The notes beneath the pieces are model-generated. The model had not been told where the DNA came from, searched no databases, and saw only the letters and a program-made list of their open reading frames with translations. This document shows, in pieces, positions 14,772 to 24,393 of a stretch of DNA of 53,838 nt. The stretch is from assembly GCA_900115795.1 (NCBI GenBank), contig FOXT01000014.1:1-53838 (forward strand), read 5' to 3'. Origin of the DNA: Lachnospiraceae bacterium XBB1006 (GTDB lineage: Bacteria; Bacillota; Clostridia; Lachnospirales; Lachnospiraceae). Numbering within the stretch: the first letter of the stretch is position 1; each line of letters starts with the position of its first letter. A program made the position numbers and the translations under genes.

Positions 14772-16916
14772 ATGGGAGAATTAAATAAAGAAGCATTATT
14801 TGCCGATGGCACGCAGGACTACTGCATCGCGACAGATAAAACACCATACACAACCGTTACGCTTCGTCTTCGCACGGCGCGAAACAACTGTACGCAGGTA
14901 TTTGTACATTGGAACGAACAGCGTATCGAAATGAAAAAGGAGCTGCACGATGACTCCTTCGATTTTTATATAGCCGAGGTTACTGCTTCTAATACGGAAT
15001 GTAAATACCTGTTTGAAGTGCAGGGAACGGATGAGTTTTGTTTTTACCAGCAGAACTACGCAAGCAGTACTCCGGAGTGGAAGAATGCCTTTCGTTTTGT
15101 TCCGGGATTCGAAACCCCGGCATGGATGGAAGGCGCGGTCATGTACCAGATTTTCACAGATCGCTTTTACAACGGCGATCCGGACAATGACGTAGAAAGC
15201 CGTGAGTATTACTATAACTATGCTCACAGCGACCGGGTGGAAATGTGGAGTCGTTACCCCTCCTTTAGCCATGTAGGCGAATTTTATGGCGGCGATCTTG
15301 CCGGCGTTATTAAAAAATTGGATTACCTGGAGGAACTGGGCATAGAAGTTATCTACTTTAACCCGCTTTTTGTTTCTCCTTCATATCATAAATATGACAC
15401 ACAGGATTATGATAACATTGATCCTCACTTTGGCGTAATTTCCGTGGCGGAAGGCCGTCTGCTTTCCGCATTGGATACGGATAACCGAAACGCGGAACGT
15501 TACATCAGCAAGGTAACCAGAAAGGAAAATCTGGACGCCTCCAATGCATTGTTCGCAACGCTTGTGGAGGAAGCTCATAAGCGGGGCATCCGTGTTATTA
15601 TGGACGGTGTTTTTAATCATTGTGGCTCCTTCCACAAATGGTTGGACCGCGAAAAAATTTACGACGGGCAGCCCGGCTATGAAAAGGGTGCCTATGGTCA
15701 CGCTGACAGCCCCTATCGCAATTACTTTTTATTCCGGCAAACCGATGGCTGGCCGGACAATAAAAGTTACGATGGCTGGTGGGGATTTGATACCCTGCCT
15801 AAGTTAAGTTATGAGACGTCCATTGCTTTGGAAGACGAGATTATGCGTATTGCCGCCAAGTGGGTATCCCCGCCTTACAATGCCGACGGCTGGCGTTTGG
15901 ATGTAGCTGCCGATCTTGGCACCAGCGAGTCTTATAACCATGCCTTTTGGAAACGGTTTCGTAAGGTGGTAAAAGCGGCAAATCCCGATGCCGTCATTAT
16001 TGCGGAGCATTACGGCAATCCGAGTGCCTGGCTTGGTGGCGATGAATGGGATAGCGTTATGAATTACGATGCATTTATGGAACCGGTAAGCTACTTTTTA
16101 ACCGGAATGGAAAAACATAGCGACGAATATCATCCGGAGTTATGCGGAAATCTGGACTATTTTAAAGGCGCCATGGAGTGGCATATGAAACAGTTTTTGA
16201 AGCCTTCGCTCTATTGTAGCATGAATCAATTATCCAATCATGACCACTCACGATTTTTAACCCGGACCAACCACAAAGTCGGTCGTGTGGCAACTCTTGG
16301 CTATAAAGCCGCCGAAGAGGGTGTGAACCCGGATGTTATGGCAGAGGCGATTTTTTTACAAATGACCTGGCCCGGCGCTCCAACCTTGTACTACGGCGAC
16401 GAAGCCGGTGTATGCGGCTTCACGGATCCGGATAACCGGCGAACGTATCCCTGGGGAAAAGAGAACAAGACGTTGCTGGAAGTCTACAAGAAAGCTATCT
16501 CTCTACATCGTGAATACAGTGTCCTGCGACACGGTTCGTTCCGTTTCTTGAACGGACGAACGCAGTTACTAAGCTATGCGCGTTTTAATCAGACGGAGCA
16601 AATCCTTGTGCTGATTAATCACACCCAGTCAACGCTGCGAGACACCATTTGTGTATGGCCTGCCGGTGTGCCGAAAAACACACTGCTAAAGCAGCGCATC
16701 TATTACAATAAAGGAAAAATCTCAGAAATTCTGGTTCCTTATGAAGTTGTAGATGGCTATCTTGACATTGCCATTCCGCCAAACTCGGTGGTGATCCTTC
16801 ATGGAGAGCACAATGCTCCTTATCCATTTGAAGAAGAAAACAAGCCGCCGGTAACAACGGAAAAGGAATCCGCTTCGTCAAAAGAGCAACCGCGAACAAC
16901 CGGCAGCCGCTGGTAG
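14772..16916 (+). CDS. Cytoplasmic GH13 alpha-glucan hydrolase (neopullulanase/cyclomaltodextrinase-like)
   Basis: This 714-aa enzyme has an N-terminal CBM34-like beta domain (about residues 1-110) and a GH13 barrel. The four conserved regions are visible: DGVFNHC (about 277), DGWRLDVA with the nucleophile Asp (about 372), IIAEHYG with the acid/base Glu (about 411), and LSNHDHSR (about 488). The N-terminal domain plus GH13 layout fits the neopullulanase subgroup acting on maltodextrins, pullulan or cyclodextrins. No signal peptide or membrane segment is present, so it acts inside the cell. pgcA, glgC and glgD elsewhere in the window make a role in glycogen or maltodextrin turnover plausible. 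The C-terminal 30 residues are low-complexity. Confidence 0.9.
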   Translation: MGELNKEALFADGTQDYCIATDKTPYTTVTLRLRTARNNCTQVFVHWNEQRIEMKKELHDDSFDFYIAEVTASNTECKYLFEVQGTDEFCFYQQNYASSTPEWKNAFRFVPGFETPAWMEGAVMYQIFTDRFYNGDPDNDVESREYYYNYAHSDRVEMWSRYPSFSHVGEFYGGDLAGVIKKLDYLEELGIEVIYFNPLFVSPSYHKYDTQDYDNIDPHFGVISVAEGRLLSALDTDNRNAERYISKVTRKENLDASNALFATLVEEAHKRGIRVIMDGVFNHCGSFHKWLDREKIYDGQPGYEKGAYGHADSPYRNYFLFRQTDGWPDNKSYDGWWGFDTLPKLSYETSIALEDEIMRIAAKWVSPPYNADGWRLDVAADLGTSESYNHAFWKRFRKVVKAANPDAVIIAEHYGNPSAWLGGDEWDSVMNYDAFMEPVSYFLTGMEKHSDEYHPELCGNLDYFKGAMEWHMKQFLKPSLYCSMNQLSNHDHSRFLTRTNHKVGRVATLGYKAAEEGVNPDVMAEAIFLQMTWPGAPTLYYGDEAGVCGFTDPDNRRTYPWGKENKTLLEVYKKAISLHREYSVLRHGSFRFLNGRTQLLSYARFNQTEQILVLINHTQSTLRDTICVWPAGVPKNTLLKQRIYYNKGKISEILVPYEVVDGYLDIAIPPNSVVILHGEHNAPYPFEEENKPPVTTEKESASSKEQPRTTGSRW

Positions 16917-16937
16917 TATGACTCTTCTAAATAGTAT

Positions 16938-16973
16938 AAGCCGCCAGGTAACATTGCTTACCGGCGGCTTTTC
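16938..16973 (+). terminator. Terminator after the GH13 gene
   Basis: A GC-rich stem (AAGCCGCC, bulged A, GGTAA and its complement) with a short loop ends in TTTT. Confidence 0.85.
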
Positions 16974-16992
16974 TCAATTGATGCTTCGATAA

Positions 16993-17028
16993 TAAAAAAA
17001 AGACAACCTGTCGTTCGGTTGTCTTTTA
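16993..17028 (-). terminator. Terminator of the ftsH operon
   Basis: An 11-bp stem (AAAAGACAACC and its complement) is followed on the minus strand by a run of eight T's. It lies 155 bp past the ftsH stop; the stretch between holds no convincing gene but does hold a G8 tract at 17077-17084. Confidence 0.85.
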
Positions 17029-17181
17029 GGAGAAGGTATTTTTACTATGGGGTTAGCAAAAATTATATAATGTATTGGGGGGGGTTTACGTGTATTATAA
17101 TACCACGGTGCCACATTGAAGTGTGCCCAAACTTTACAAAATTCGCCAATCTTTTTTATGCATTTTGCACAAATACCATCT

Positions 17182-19023
17182 CTAATTCTCAAAAAGGGCT
17201 TCGAATTCCTCTTTGTTAATCTTCTCTTTTTCCAACAAGAGTTGCGCGCATGCTTCTAATACATCTTTGTGTTCATTGATTATTTGCCTTGCTTTTGCAT
17301 AGCATTCATCAATAATGCGCTTTACTTCTTTATCAATGGTGGTTGCTACCTGCTCGCCATATCCTCTGGTATGGGCCAAATCACGTCCAATGAATACCTC
17401 ATCGTCGTCGTCTCCGTAGCTGATTAATCCTACGTTCTCCGACATACCATACTTCGTTACCATGTCCTTTGCCATCTTGGTCGCCTGCTTAATGTCCTGG
17501 CTTGCTCCGGTAGTGATGTCGTCAAAAATCAACTCCTCTGCCACGCGTCCGCCTAAATCCACCGTGATTTCCTGAAGCATTCTTCCCTTCGTGTTAAACA
17601 TGTCATCATTTTCATTCAATGGCATGGTATAACCGGCTGCACTGGCTCCGGTTGGCACGATGGATACGGAATACACCGGTCCCACATCCGGCAACAGATG
17701 GAACAGCAATGCATGTCCTGCCTCATGATATGCGGTGATTTTCCGTTCTTTCTCTGTTACAATACGGCTCTTCTTTTCCTGACCAATTCCGACTTTTACA
17801 AAGCATTTCTGAATGTCTTGCATCATAATATAAGCCCGTTTCTCTTTTGCTGCTGCAATGGCCGCCTCATTCATGAGATTCTCCAGATCCGCACCTACAA
17901 ATCCTGCCGTTGTCTGCGCAATACGATCCAGATTCACATCCTCTGAAAGCGGTTTGTTCTTGCAATGCACATCCAGAATTTCGCGTCTTGCCTTCACATC
18001 CGGACGTCCTACGTAAACTTTACGGTCGAATCGTCCCGGACGCATAATTGCCGGATCCAAAATATCCACACGGTTGGTCGCTGCCATTACAATGATTCCT
18101 TCGTTGACACCAAAACCATCCATCTCAACCAGCAACTGGTTCAAGGTCTGCTCACGCTCGTCGTGTCCACCACCCATACCGGTACCACGGCGTCGTGCCA
18201 CTGCATCAATTTCATCGATAAACACAATACATGGCGCATTCTTCTTCGCTTCCTCGAACAAATCTCTTACACGGGAAGCACCTACACCAACAAACATTTC
18301 CACAAAGTCCGAACCGGAAATGGAGAAAAATGGCACGCCGGCCTCTCCCGCAATGGCTTTCGCCAATAATGTTTTACCGGTTCCCGGAGGGCCCACCAAA
18401 ATCACACCTTTCGGTATACGCGCACCCAAATCCGTATATTTCTGAGGATCCTTCAAAAAATCAACAATTTCTTCCAGTTCCTCTTTCTCCTCTTTTAATC
18501 CGGCAACACTGCCAAAATTGATTCTACTTACATTATCCTTATGCACCTTCGCATGGCTCTTACCAAAATCAGACATCCGGCTTCCGCCACTGGCCGCCGC
18601 ATTCTGACGGTTCATCATAATCACAAACAGAATGAACATCGCTCCAAACACCAATAGCAACGGGAGCAAATCCTTTAAAAAACTTTCTGCCGGCACTGCA
18701 CTAATGGTATAATTCTCAAAGCCGTGTTCTTCCATCATCTTCTGGGCGTCGTTAACATTGGATACTTCAAGAAGTCTTACTTCCGTCGTATTCTCGCCAT
18801 CATCGTTGCGCGCCGCCAACACAACTTTCAATGTTCCGGTAGGAACATCCCGGCTCTGAACCACCTCAACACTTACAACCTGTTTCTCGTCCAGATCCTG
18901 CAAAAACATATCCTTGGAATACACCGTGTCTTTGCCTACCTGATTATCAAAAAAGTACCAGATTGCTATTACCATCAGCACAAGTAAAATGTAAATTGTT
19001 AAACCTCGCGCTTGCTTCTTCAC
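17182..19023 (-). CDS. ftsH: ATP-dependent zinc metalloprotease FtsH
   Basis: FtsH is a membrane-anchored hexameric AAA+ protease that degrades misfolded membrane proteins and regulators. The 613-aa protein has two membrane segments (about residues 8-24 and 113-132) flanking an external domain, the AAA Walker A GPPGTGKT (about 214), Walker [10 protein letters not shown], the second region of homology, and the zinc protease motif HEAGH. The start is a GTG at 19023, eight bases after AGGAGG. It ends the yabP-spoIIE-tilS-hpt-ftsH cluster, in the order known from B. subtilis. Confidence 0.98.
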   Translation of the reverse strand: MKKQARGLTIYILLVLMVIAIWYFFDNQVGKDTVYSKDMFLQDLDEKQVVSVEVVQSRDVPTGTLKVVLAARNDDGENTTEVRLLEVSNVNDAQKMMEEHGFENYTISAVPAESFLKDLLPLLLVFGAMFILFVIMMNRQNAAASGGSRMSDFGKSHAKVHKDNVSRINFGSVAGLKEEKEELEEIVDFLKDPQKYTDLGARIPKGVILVGPPGTGKTLLAKAIAGEAGVPFFSISGSDFVEMFVGVGASRVRDLFEEAKKNAPCIVFIDEIDAVARRRGTGMGGGHDEREQTLNQLLVEMDGFGVNEGIIVMAATNRVDILDPAIMRPGRFDRKVYVGRPDVKARREILDVHCKNKPLSEDVNLDRIAQTTAGFVGADLENLMNEAAIAAAKEKRAYIMMQDIQKCFVKVGIGQEKKSRIVTEKERKITAYHEAGHALLFHLLPDVGPVYSVSIVPTGASAAGYTMPLNENDDMFNTKGRMLQEITVDLGGRVAEELIFDDITTGASQDIKQATKMAKDMVTKYGMSENVGLISYGDDDDEVFIGRDLAHTRGYGEQVATTIDKEVKRIIDECYAKARQIINEHKDVLEACAQLLLEKEKINKEEFEALFEN

Positions 19024-19042
19024 CTTCTTATCCTCCTGCTCA

Positions 19043-19567
19043 CTAATCCAGTTCTACCACACCAATATACGGAAGGTTGCGATAACGCTGCTGGTAATCA
19101 AGTCCATAGCCAATTACGAACTCGTCCGGAATATTAAATGCCGTATAATCCACATCCACCGGTTTCACACGACGTTCCGGTTTGTCAAGCAACGTGCAAA
19201 GACGAAGACTTGCCGGTTTTCTATTTTTCAAAATCTCAAGCAAATAGCTTAAGGTTCTTCCGGAATCGATAATGTCTTCCACTACCAAAACATCCTTTCC
19301 TTCAATCGGCTCATCTAAGTCCTTTACAATCTTAACAACGCCACTCGACTTGGTATCGTTTCCATAGCTGCTTACAGACATAAAGTCCATAGAAACCGGC
19401 ACTGTAATACGCTTTGCCAACTCACACATAAAAAATACGCCACCCTTTAGCACACAAATCAAATGTACCTGTTTTCCGGCGTAGTCTCTGCTGATCTGCT
19501 CACCTAACTCGGCAATCTTCTTGTCTACCGCTTCTTCGTCAATCAGCACTCTTACTTTTTCACTCAT
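19043..19567 (-). CDS. hpt: Hypoxanthine phosphoribosyltransferase
   Basis: This purine salvage enzyme converts hypoxanthine (or guanine) and PRPP to IMP (or GMP). The 174-aa length is typical. The PRPP-binding motif [14 protein letters not shown] is near residue 97, and [20 protein letters not shown] is the conserved C-terminal base-binding region. Its first 8 bp overlap the end of tilS, so the two are translationally coupled, as in other Firmicutes. Confidence 0.97.
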   Translation of the reverse strand: MSEKVRVLIDEEAVDKKIAELGEQISRDYAGKQVHLICVLKGGVFFMCELAKRITVPVSMDFMSVSSYGNDTKSSGVVKIVKDLDEPIEGKDVLVVEDIIDSGRTLSYLLEILKNRKPASLRLCTLLDKPERRVKPVDVDYTAFNIPDEFVIGYGLDYQQRYRNLPYIGVVELD

Positions 19568-20954
19568 TTGTTCTTTCTCCTTTATCTATTGTTATTTCCA
19601 TAATTCGCCTTGTTGCCTCCGTCACCCGGGCATCATAAGAAATGCGATGTCCCAAAATCCAATATACGCGGTCGCCTTTCGCCAACACCAGCTTGGACTT
19701 TCTATCTCGCAACGGAATCTTTTCGTCAACGAAGTATTTCTTTATGGTTTTTCTGTGCCCCGCCTTATCCAGAAGAAAATAGTCTCCTTCTTTCCAAGGT
19801 CGAATTTTGATTTTATTCTTTATTATATCATAATCCAGCCATTTGGTATACGTTTTATCCGGAATTTCAGAATTTCTAACGCTTTTTGCAAAAACCCTGG
19901 CCGAAAGAATCCCTCCATCCGGCAGTCGAAGGCTCCCATTCACCGGTAAATCCGCTTCAAACTCCACTGCCTGTACTGTTGGCACTTCCTCCGCTTTTCT
20001 TAACAGTACCCCTTCATAACTTCGTTCTCCTACAATTGCATGAGGCAAATCTATGCGACTGCCTACCTGCCTGGTAAAAAGCTCCTGCACCAACGACACA
20101 TGAATTCCGCCCGTGTCCTTCCGTTTACCACTTACTTCCCCCACCGCCAGCAAAATCACCTGTTTTTGCAAATACGGCATTGCTTCGCAGAGCGAATTTA
20201 ATAAAAGAATCTCCCCATCCCGGTGTCTGCTATGCTGCTTTGCGCATCGCATAACTTCGTGCCAAAGCACCTCCTCCGCCTCTGCCACATGCTGCGCCGT
20301 CTGACCAAAATGACGCACTGCCTCGCTGTTTACTTCCAAAAGCAACGGCATCACCTGATGACGCAAAAAGTTCCTGGTGTAGGTCTCATCTGCATTGGTG
20401 GCATCGGTACAATACGCAATCTTTTTTTCCAAAAGATAGTCTTCTATCTCCTTGCGGCTTACACCTAACAATGGTCGAATCAGCATTCCATCCACGCCGT
20501 CCATGGGATGCAGCCCTGCCAATCCCGTTCCTCTGCAAAGAAAAAACAACATGGTTTCCATTAAATCATTGGCATGGTGCGCCACTGCAATTTTCGTTGC
20601 CCCGACTTCCTTTCCACAGGAATATAGCGCTTCGTAGCGAAGCTCTCTGGCCGCTTCTTCCTCGCTCATTCCACTTTCACTTACCAGTGCCGGAACATCC
20701 ACCCGTTTTACATAGCAGGGAACCTTCCAATCGGCGCACAACGTCTTTACAAACTCCATATCTTTAAGGGACGCCTCCCCACGGATTCCGTGCTCTACCG
20801 TCAAAACCGCCAACGAAAATTGCACCTGACTCCGGTAGTCTAATAACACACGAAGCAAACAGACAGAGTCCGCGCCTCCCGAGACCCCTACAAGTACCTT
20901 GTCTCCTTTCCGAATCATTTGCTGTTGTTCTATATATCGAAAAACCTGTTTCAT
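19560..20954 (-). CDS. tilS: tRNA(Ile)-lysidine synthase TilS
   Basis: TilS modifies the wobble C of the CAU anticodon of tRNA-Ile2 to lysidine, so that the tRNA reads AUA. The PP-loop SGGADSVCLLRVL (about residue 26) binds ATP, AHHANDLMETMLFFLCRG is the next conserved block, and the C-terminal tRNA-binding domain includes WLDYDIIKNKIKIRPWKEGD. I start at the ATG at 20954, two bases after the spoIIE stop and eight after GGGAG; a start five codons further upstream would overlap spoIIE. The product is 464 aa. Confidence 0.95.
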   Translation of the reverse strand: MKQVFRYIEQQQMIRKGDKVLVGVSGGADSVCLLRVLLDYRSQVQFSLAVLTVEHGIRGEASLKDMEFVKTLCADWKVPCYVKRVDVPALVSESGMSEEEAARELRYEALYSCGKEVGATKIAVAHHANDLMETMLFFLCRGTGLAGLHPMDGVDGMLIRPLLGVSRKEIEDYLLEKKIAYCTDATNADETYTRNFLRHQVMPLLLEVNSEAVRHFGQTAQHVAEAEEVLWHEVMRCAKQHSRHRDGEILLLNSLCEAMPYLQKQVILLAVGEVSGKRKDTGGIHVSLVQELFTRQVGSRIDLPHAIVGERSYEGVLLRKAEEVPTVQAVEFEADLPVNGSLRLPDGGILSARVFAKSVRNSEIPDKTYTKWLDYDIIKNKIKIRPWKEGDYFLLDKAGHRKTIKKYFVDEKIPLRDRKSKLVLAKGDRVYWILGHRISYDARVTEATRRIMEITIDKGERTNE

Positions 20955-20956
20955 CC

Positions 20957-22528
20957 TTATCGCTCCCAAATGCCTGCCACAAGCACCATGCAGTCATCGG
21001 TATTCCTTCCTTTTGTTTCATTTACAATTTTCATAATCCGATCCGCCATTGCTCCCGGATTTCCTTTTGGTATCACGCGAAGCACTTGCCGAAACGTTTC
21101 TTCCGGCTCGCCATCTGCCAACGCATCCAGCACGCCATCGGAAACCATAACCAAATAATCCCCGTCATAGAGTTTCCGCCGAAGGGGTGTTATCTCCGTT
21201 TGCACAAACGCTCCCACCGGCAGTCCGCCTTTCGTAAGTTCTTCTACCTGATTTTTTCGAATCAGAAAGCTTGACGTGGCACCCATTTTGTAAAAAAGTG
21301 CCTCCCCGGTGAATCCATCAAATTCGCATACGTCCACTGTCGCGGTAAAACCCTCGTCATTTTTCGAAGCCAGGCACCCATTTGTCATGGTAAGGGCATC
21401 CTTCGTTTCAAATCCCGCCTCCAGCAGTTCTTCTATTAACTCTAACACGCTTTCGCTTTGGCGGCAAGCCTTTTGCCCTCTCCCCATGCCATCGGATAAC
21501 ATTAGGGTGGTTTTCCCCTGTTCACTTCGTACAACCGAAAAATTATCGCCACAGGGCTCCCCCTTCTCTCCGCTTACACCGGTCACAAAATACCGCACTT
21601 GAAAACGCCCCCTCTGCGCAAGGCACACCATGTGCTCCCCTTGGGGCAAATAGGCTCCCACCGGTTCTTTAACAAAAAATCCCACTCCAAATGCTTCCTT
21701 TGCCATTTTTGCCAACAAGGCGCAGGGGACTTTTTGCTTTTTTCCTACCCTCACCCAAAAGGTCAGTTCTCCCCTTCCTTGTTCGTCTTCCAGATAGCAA
21801 TACTGCCAGCTTTCTATCCCCTTCTCCGACAGCGCGTATTCCAGATGGCATATCTCCATTTCTTTATTAGGACAGGCGTATTCTTTTTCCTGCAGGCAAT
21901 CCGTCAGCGTGTCTGCTAATGCTTTCAGACCATTTTGCACCACAATGGCAGATTCCCCCTCCGGTGTCACGATCGCCTGCGTTCGGGCCTCTTGCACACT
22001 CTCAAGGGTATGCGATAATTTTTCCACCGCCCTGACACACCCCATGAGTCGCCCCCGCGGCTTAAATTCCGTCGCCCGGGTATGTACAAATAACTTCTTT
22101 TTTTCTACCATGCACTCATGAAACAGTTGTTTAAAGCATAGCACCATACTCATACCAAAAGTGGACTCTAACGCCACCACCATCACCCCATACCGGCTCA
22201 AGGAAAACGCTTCCCCTGACAATCCCACTGCAAATACACTGATTCCGACAATAAGTGTGGCAAAAGGGGTACTTACGCTTCGTCGCTTGCGCTTCACCAG
22301 CCCTTCCCCCACCAGGATACAAGTACCAATCAAAAAGTATTTGATTCCCATTAGGTAGGGCACAAACAGCGACAATCCTATGCCATAACTAATCATTAAC
22401 AACGGCGCCGCAACATTTTCGCACCCCATGATACCAATCACCCCCGGGAAAAAGGGGTTGGCCCCCATAAGGCGAACAGCTGTAATCCCCAATACCCCCA
22501 TGTAACATACGATTTGCTTTTTTCTCAT
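20957..22528 (-). CDS. spoIIE: SpoIIE-type PP2C serine phosphatase, short form
   Basis: SpoIIE dephosphorylates SpoIIAA in the forespore and so releases sigma-F. The 523-aa product has a hydrophobic N-terminal third (about residues 1-140, perhaps five membrane segments), a middle region, and a C-terminal PP2C domain with LMLSDGMGRGQKACRQSES (about 340) and GDYLVMVSDGVLDA. B. subtilis SpoIIE is over 800 aa with ten membrane segments, so this is a compact form. Its place between divIC and tilS supports orthology. The ATG at 22528 has AAAGGAG ten bases upstream. Confidence 0.9.
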   Translation of the reverse strand: MRKKQIVCYMGVLGITAVRLMGANPFFPGVIGIMGCENVAAPLLMISYGIGLSLFVPYLMGIKYFLIGTCILVGEGLVKRKRRSVSTPFATLIVGISVFAVGLSGEAFSLSRYGVMVVALESTFGMSMVLCFKQLFHECMVEKKKLFVHTRATEFKPRGRLMGCVRAVEKLSHTLESVQEARTQAIVTPEGESAIVVQNGLKALADTLTDCLQEKEYACPNKEMEICHLEYALSEKGIESWQYCYLEDEQGRGELTFWVRVGKKQKVPCALLAKMAKEAFGVGFFVKEPVGAYLPQGEHMVCLAQRGRFQVRYFVTGVSGEKGEPCGDNFSVVRSEQGKTTLMLSDGMGRGQKACRQSESVLELIEELLEAGFETKDALTMTNGCLASKNDEGFTATVDVCEFDGFTGEALFYKMGATSSFLIRKNQVEELTKGGLPVGAFVQTEITPLRRKLYDGDYLVMVSDGVLDALADGEPEETFRQVLRVIPKGNPGAMADRIMKIVNETKGRNTDDCMVLVAGIWER

Positions 22529-22560
22529 TTCTGTATAACTCCTTTCACGTTTTGCCCTGC

Positions 22561-22594
22561 ATTATATCCGTTCTTTCGTTCAAGGATTTGTCTA
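22561..22594 (-). promoter_or_regulatory. Possible Spo0A-type promoter of spoIIE with long spacer
   Basis: The minus strand has TAGACA and TATAAT separated by 22 bases. The spoIIE and spoIIG promoters of B. subtilis use near-consensus -35 and -10 boxes with 21-22 bp spacing and need Spo0A-P. I cannot see a perfect TGTCGAA box here, so this is tentative. Confidence 0.35.
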
Positions 22595-22660
22595 TTATTG
22601 ACGAGTAAAATGAGAAGTTTTCGCCTTTTTTCTCCCTCTACCTTCGCTTGAAGTTAACGC

Positions 22661-22692
22661 AAAAATGGCACACTACGTCTTGTAGTATGCCA
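22661..22692 (-). terminator. Terminator after divIC
   Basis: An 11-bp stem (TGGCATACTAC with its near-complement, one G-T pair) around AAGAC is followed by TTTTT on the minus strand. It separates the rqcP-yabP-yabQ-divIC unit from spoIIE. Confidence 0.85.
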
Positions 22693-22714
22693 TCAACTGC
22701 CTTCTATCCGTTCT

Positions 22715-23008
22715 TTACTGATCCGACTTAAAGATAATCTCATTCTTGAACACCATGCCTAATTTCTCACGCGCCACCTGCTCTACATACTCCATGGTCT
22801 TCGTAAACTCTTCTAATGCAGACAATTCCTCTTGTCTGCCCGCCTGCGCTTCATACTGTTCCTCTAAGTTCTTCTTCTCTTCCTTACAAGCTTCATTTGC
22901 GCGGTATAGCTTGACTACATTAAATCCAAGCACTACCACCATCAGCAGTAGCACCAAGGTCACGATACGCGTTGTATGGTTCTTTTTTCTATTCGCTCTT
23001 CGACCCAT
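22715..23008 (-). CDS. divIC: Septum formation initiator, DivIC/FtsB type
   Basis: DivIC is a bitopic divisome protein that works with FtsL and DivIB at the septum. The 97-aa product has a basic cytoplasmic tail (MGRRANRKKNHTTR), one membrane segment (about residues 15-33), then a coiled coil rich in E and K and the conserved VEQVAREKLGMVFKNEIIF end. I use the ATG at 23008 directly after AAGGAGGAGCC; an upstream in-frame start at 23071 would overlap yabQ. In B. subtilis divIC follows yabQ, as here. Confidence 0.92.
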   Translation of the reverse strand: MGRRANRKKNHTTRIVTLVLLLMVVVLGFNVVKLYRANEACKEEKKNLEEQYEAQAGRQEELSALEEFTKTMEYVEQVAREKLGMVFKNEIIFKSDQ

Positions 23009-23021
23009 GGCTCCTCCTTGC

Positions 23022-23363
23022 TTATTTACTACCTTTTCTAATATTGTAAACAGAAATATGCATTTTCGCAAGAATTTTTTTCGTAATGAAGCGAAAGTGA
23101 AACCACATACCGCCCGCTACGCTTCCCAATGCATAAAAACGCAGGCGCCCTTCGTTCATTACAAACAGCAGCCAAAAAATACTTCCGGATGCCACTATCC
23201 AAAACCCACCATCTTCCCATACAATTGCTCTGTGAGGATGCCGCACCATGCGGCGTGCCGCAAGAATCAGCCCGTACACAAGCATCAGCAGGTTTCCAAG
23301 GGCAAAGCTCCCCCCTAACAGCTTTAACTCTTCATAAATTGATTCCTGAACTTGAATCCACAT
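23022..23363 (-). CDS. yabQ: Spore cortex biosynthesis protein YabQ
   Basis: YabQ is a mother-cell membrane protein needed for spore cortex formation. The 113-aa product has about three to four hydrophobic segments (around residues 18-37, 48-70, 75-92) and the R-rich loop RRMVRHPHRAIVWED typical of the family. It follows yabP with no gap and precedes divIC, the conserved order. Its presence argues that the organism forms, or recently formed, endospores. Confidence 0.85.
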   Translation of the reverse strand: MWIQVQESIYEELKLLGGSFALGNLLMLVYGLILAARRMVRHPHRAIVWEDGGFWIVASGSIFWLLFVMNEGRLRFYALGSVAGGMWFHFRFITKKILAKMHISVYNIRKGSK

Positions 23364-23627
23364 CTACGCAAACAGCCTTCCGAACATTCCGCCTGTTTTT
23401 TTGTCAAAGGAGGGGGTGTCGCTGTAGGCCAACGTGTCTACCTCACCATCAATGTCCACCTCGCCCTTTTCCAGACTCAGGCGGCTGACATGTAAATCGG
23501 CACCTTTTACCATCAGCATTCCATTTTCTGTTTCCAATAATACTTCATTCAAATCAAAGCGAATCACATCCACAATCCCGGTTAGTCCAAGATTCTTTCG
23601 ATTCGTAAGCTGTAATCGATGTTCCAT
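23364..23627 (-). CDS. yabP: Sporulation protein YabP
   Basis: YabP is a small mother-cell protein needed for spore development in B. subtilis. The 87-aa product has the family core HRLQLTNRKNLGLTGIVDVI with the later ENGMLMVKGADLHVSRLSLE, a beta-rich domain of the YabP/YqfC family. I use the ATG at 23627; a TTG ten codons upstream is an alternative. It sits between rqcP and yabQ. Confidence 0.88.
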   Translation of the reverse strand: MEHRLQLTNRKNLGLTGIVDVIRFDLNEVLLETENGMLMVKGADLHVSRLSLEKGEVDIDGEVDTLAYSDTPSFDKKTGGMFGRLFA

Positions 23628-23693
23628 TTTCTTTCCGTCCTTTCCGTACTCTATCAAACTTTATGTACAGTCCGTCCGAAATAGAACTTTCCT

Positions 23694-23933
23694 TTACAGA
23701 TACTCAAACATTTCCTTTGCCTGTTCCTTCTTCTGGGTTTCCGCAATCTCCAAAACCCGAACCTTCACATTCCTGGTTCCAAACATTATCTCAATCACAT
23801 CCCCGACCTTCACGTCGTAAGAAGCCCGGGCAACCTTATCGTTTACCATTACACGTCCCGCATCGCAAGCCTCATTGGCCACGGTTCTTCGCTTAATCAA
23901 GCGGGACACTTTTAAATACTTATCAAGTCTCAT
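23694..23933 (-). CDS. rqcP: S4-domain RNA-binding protein RqcP (YabO/Hsp15-like)
   Basis: RqcP is an S4-domain protein that binds stalled 50S-peptidyl-tRNA complexes and supports poly-alanine tailing by RqcH in ribosome quality control. The 79-aa product is essentially one S4 domain: MRLDKYLKVSRLIKRRTVAN, then AGRVMVNDKVARASYDVKVG. It starts after GGAGGAAGAA and heads the rqcP-yabP-yabQ-divIC run. No separate promoter is evident between it and the HU terminator upstream. Confidence 0.92.
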   Translation of the reverse strand: MRLDKYLKVSRLIKRRTVANEACDAGRVMVNDKVARASYDVKVGDVIEIMFGTRNVKVRVLEIAETQKKEQAKEMFEYL

Positions 23934-23952
23934 TTCTTCCTCCGATTAACGT

Positions 23953-23982
23953 AAAAAGGAACGCACAATATGGTGCGTTCCT
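23953..23982 (-). terminator. Terminator after the HU gene
   Basis: A 10-bp stem (AGGAACGCAC with its complement) around a short loop is followed by TTTTT on the minus strand. Partial read-through may feed the rqcP unit. Confidence 0.85.
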
Positions 23983-23998
23983 CGTTTGCTATTTCGAA

Positions 23999-24274
23999 CT
24001 ATGCATTAACCATGTCTTTTAATGCTTTACCTGCTTTGAATTTAGGAGCTTTGGAAGCTGGAATGTTCATTTCTGCACCAGTCTGTGGGTTTCTTCCTGT
24101 TCTTGCAGCTCTTTCAGAAACTTCAAAGGTTCCGAAGCCAACTAACTGTACTTTCTCACCTTTCTTCATTTCTTCTGCAACTACCTCGGTGAATGCTTTT
24201 AATGCTTTCTCTGCATCTTTCTTAGAAATTTCAGCCTTGTCAGCCATTACAGCTACTAATTCTGCTTTGTTCAT
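23999..24274 (-). CDS. hup: DNA-binding protein HU
   Basis: HU is an abundant nucleoid protein that bends DNA as a dimer. The 91-aa product begins [20 protein letters not shown] and has the signature [18 protein letters not shown] followed by the DNA-binding beta arm and the K-rich C-terminus [14 protein letters not shown]. The ATG at 24274 follows GAGGAGGAAC; an in-frame start 15 codons upstream lacks a ribosome site. It has its own strong promoter and terminator. Confidence 0.97.
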   Translation of the reverse strand: MNKAELVAVMADKAEISKKDAEKALKAFTEVVAEEMKKGEKVQLVGFGTFEVSERAARTGRNPQTGAEMNIPASKAPKFKAGKALKDMVNA

Positions 24275-24336
24275 TTTTAAGTTCCTCCTCATTAAATTCA
24301 TAATACTGTTAAAACTCAATATTACTCATAAATCTA

Positions 24337-24365
24337 TTTATATATGGTTTTTCTCCGTTTGTCAA
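24337..24365 (-). promoter_or_regulatory. Strong sigma-A promoter of the HU gene
   Basis: The minus strand reads TTGACA, 17 bases, then TATAAA. This is close to the ideal vegetative promoter and suits an abundant protein. The leader is about 55 nt. Confidence 0.85.
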
Positions 24366-24393
24366 GAAAAATCGGCTATTTATTGCTTCTTTT

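Noticed and set aside
17019-17219. Small plus-strand gene downstream of ftsH
   Set aside because: It overlaps the end of ftsH, has no ribosome site at its start and no family features.
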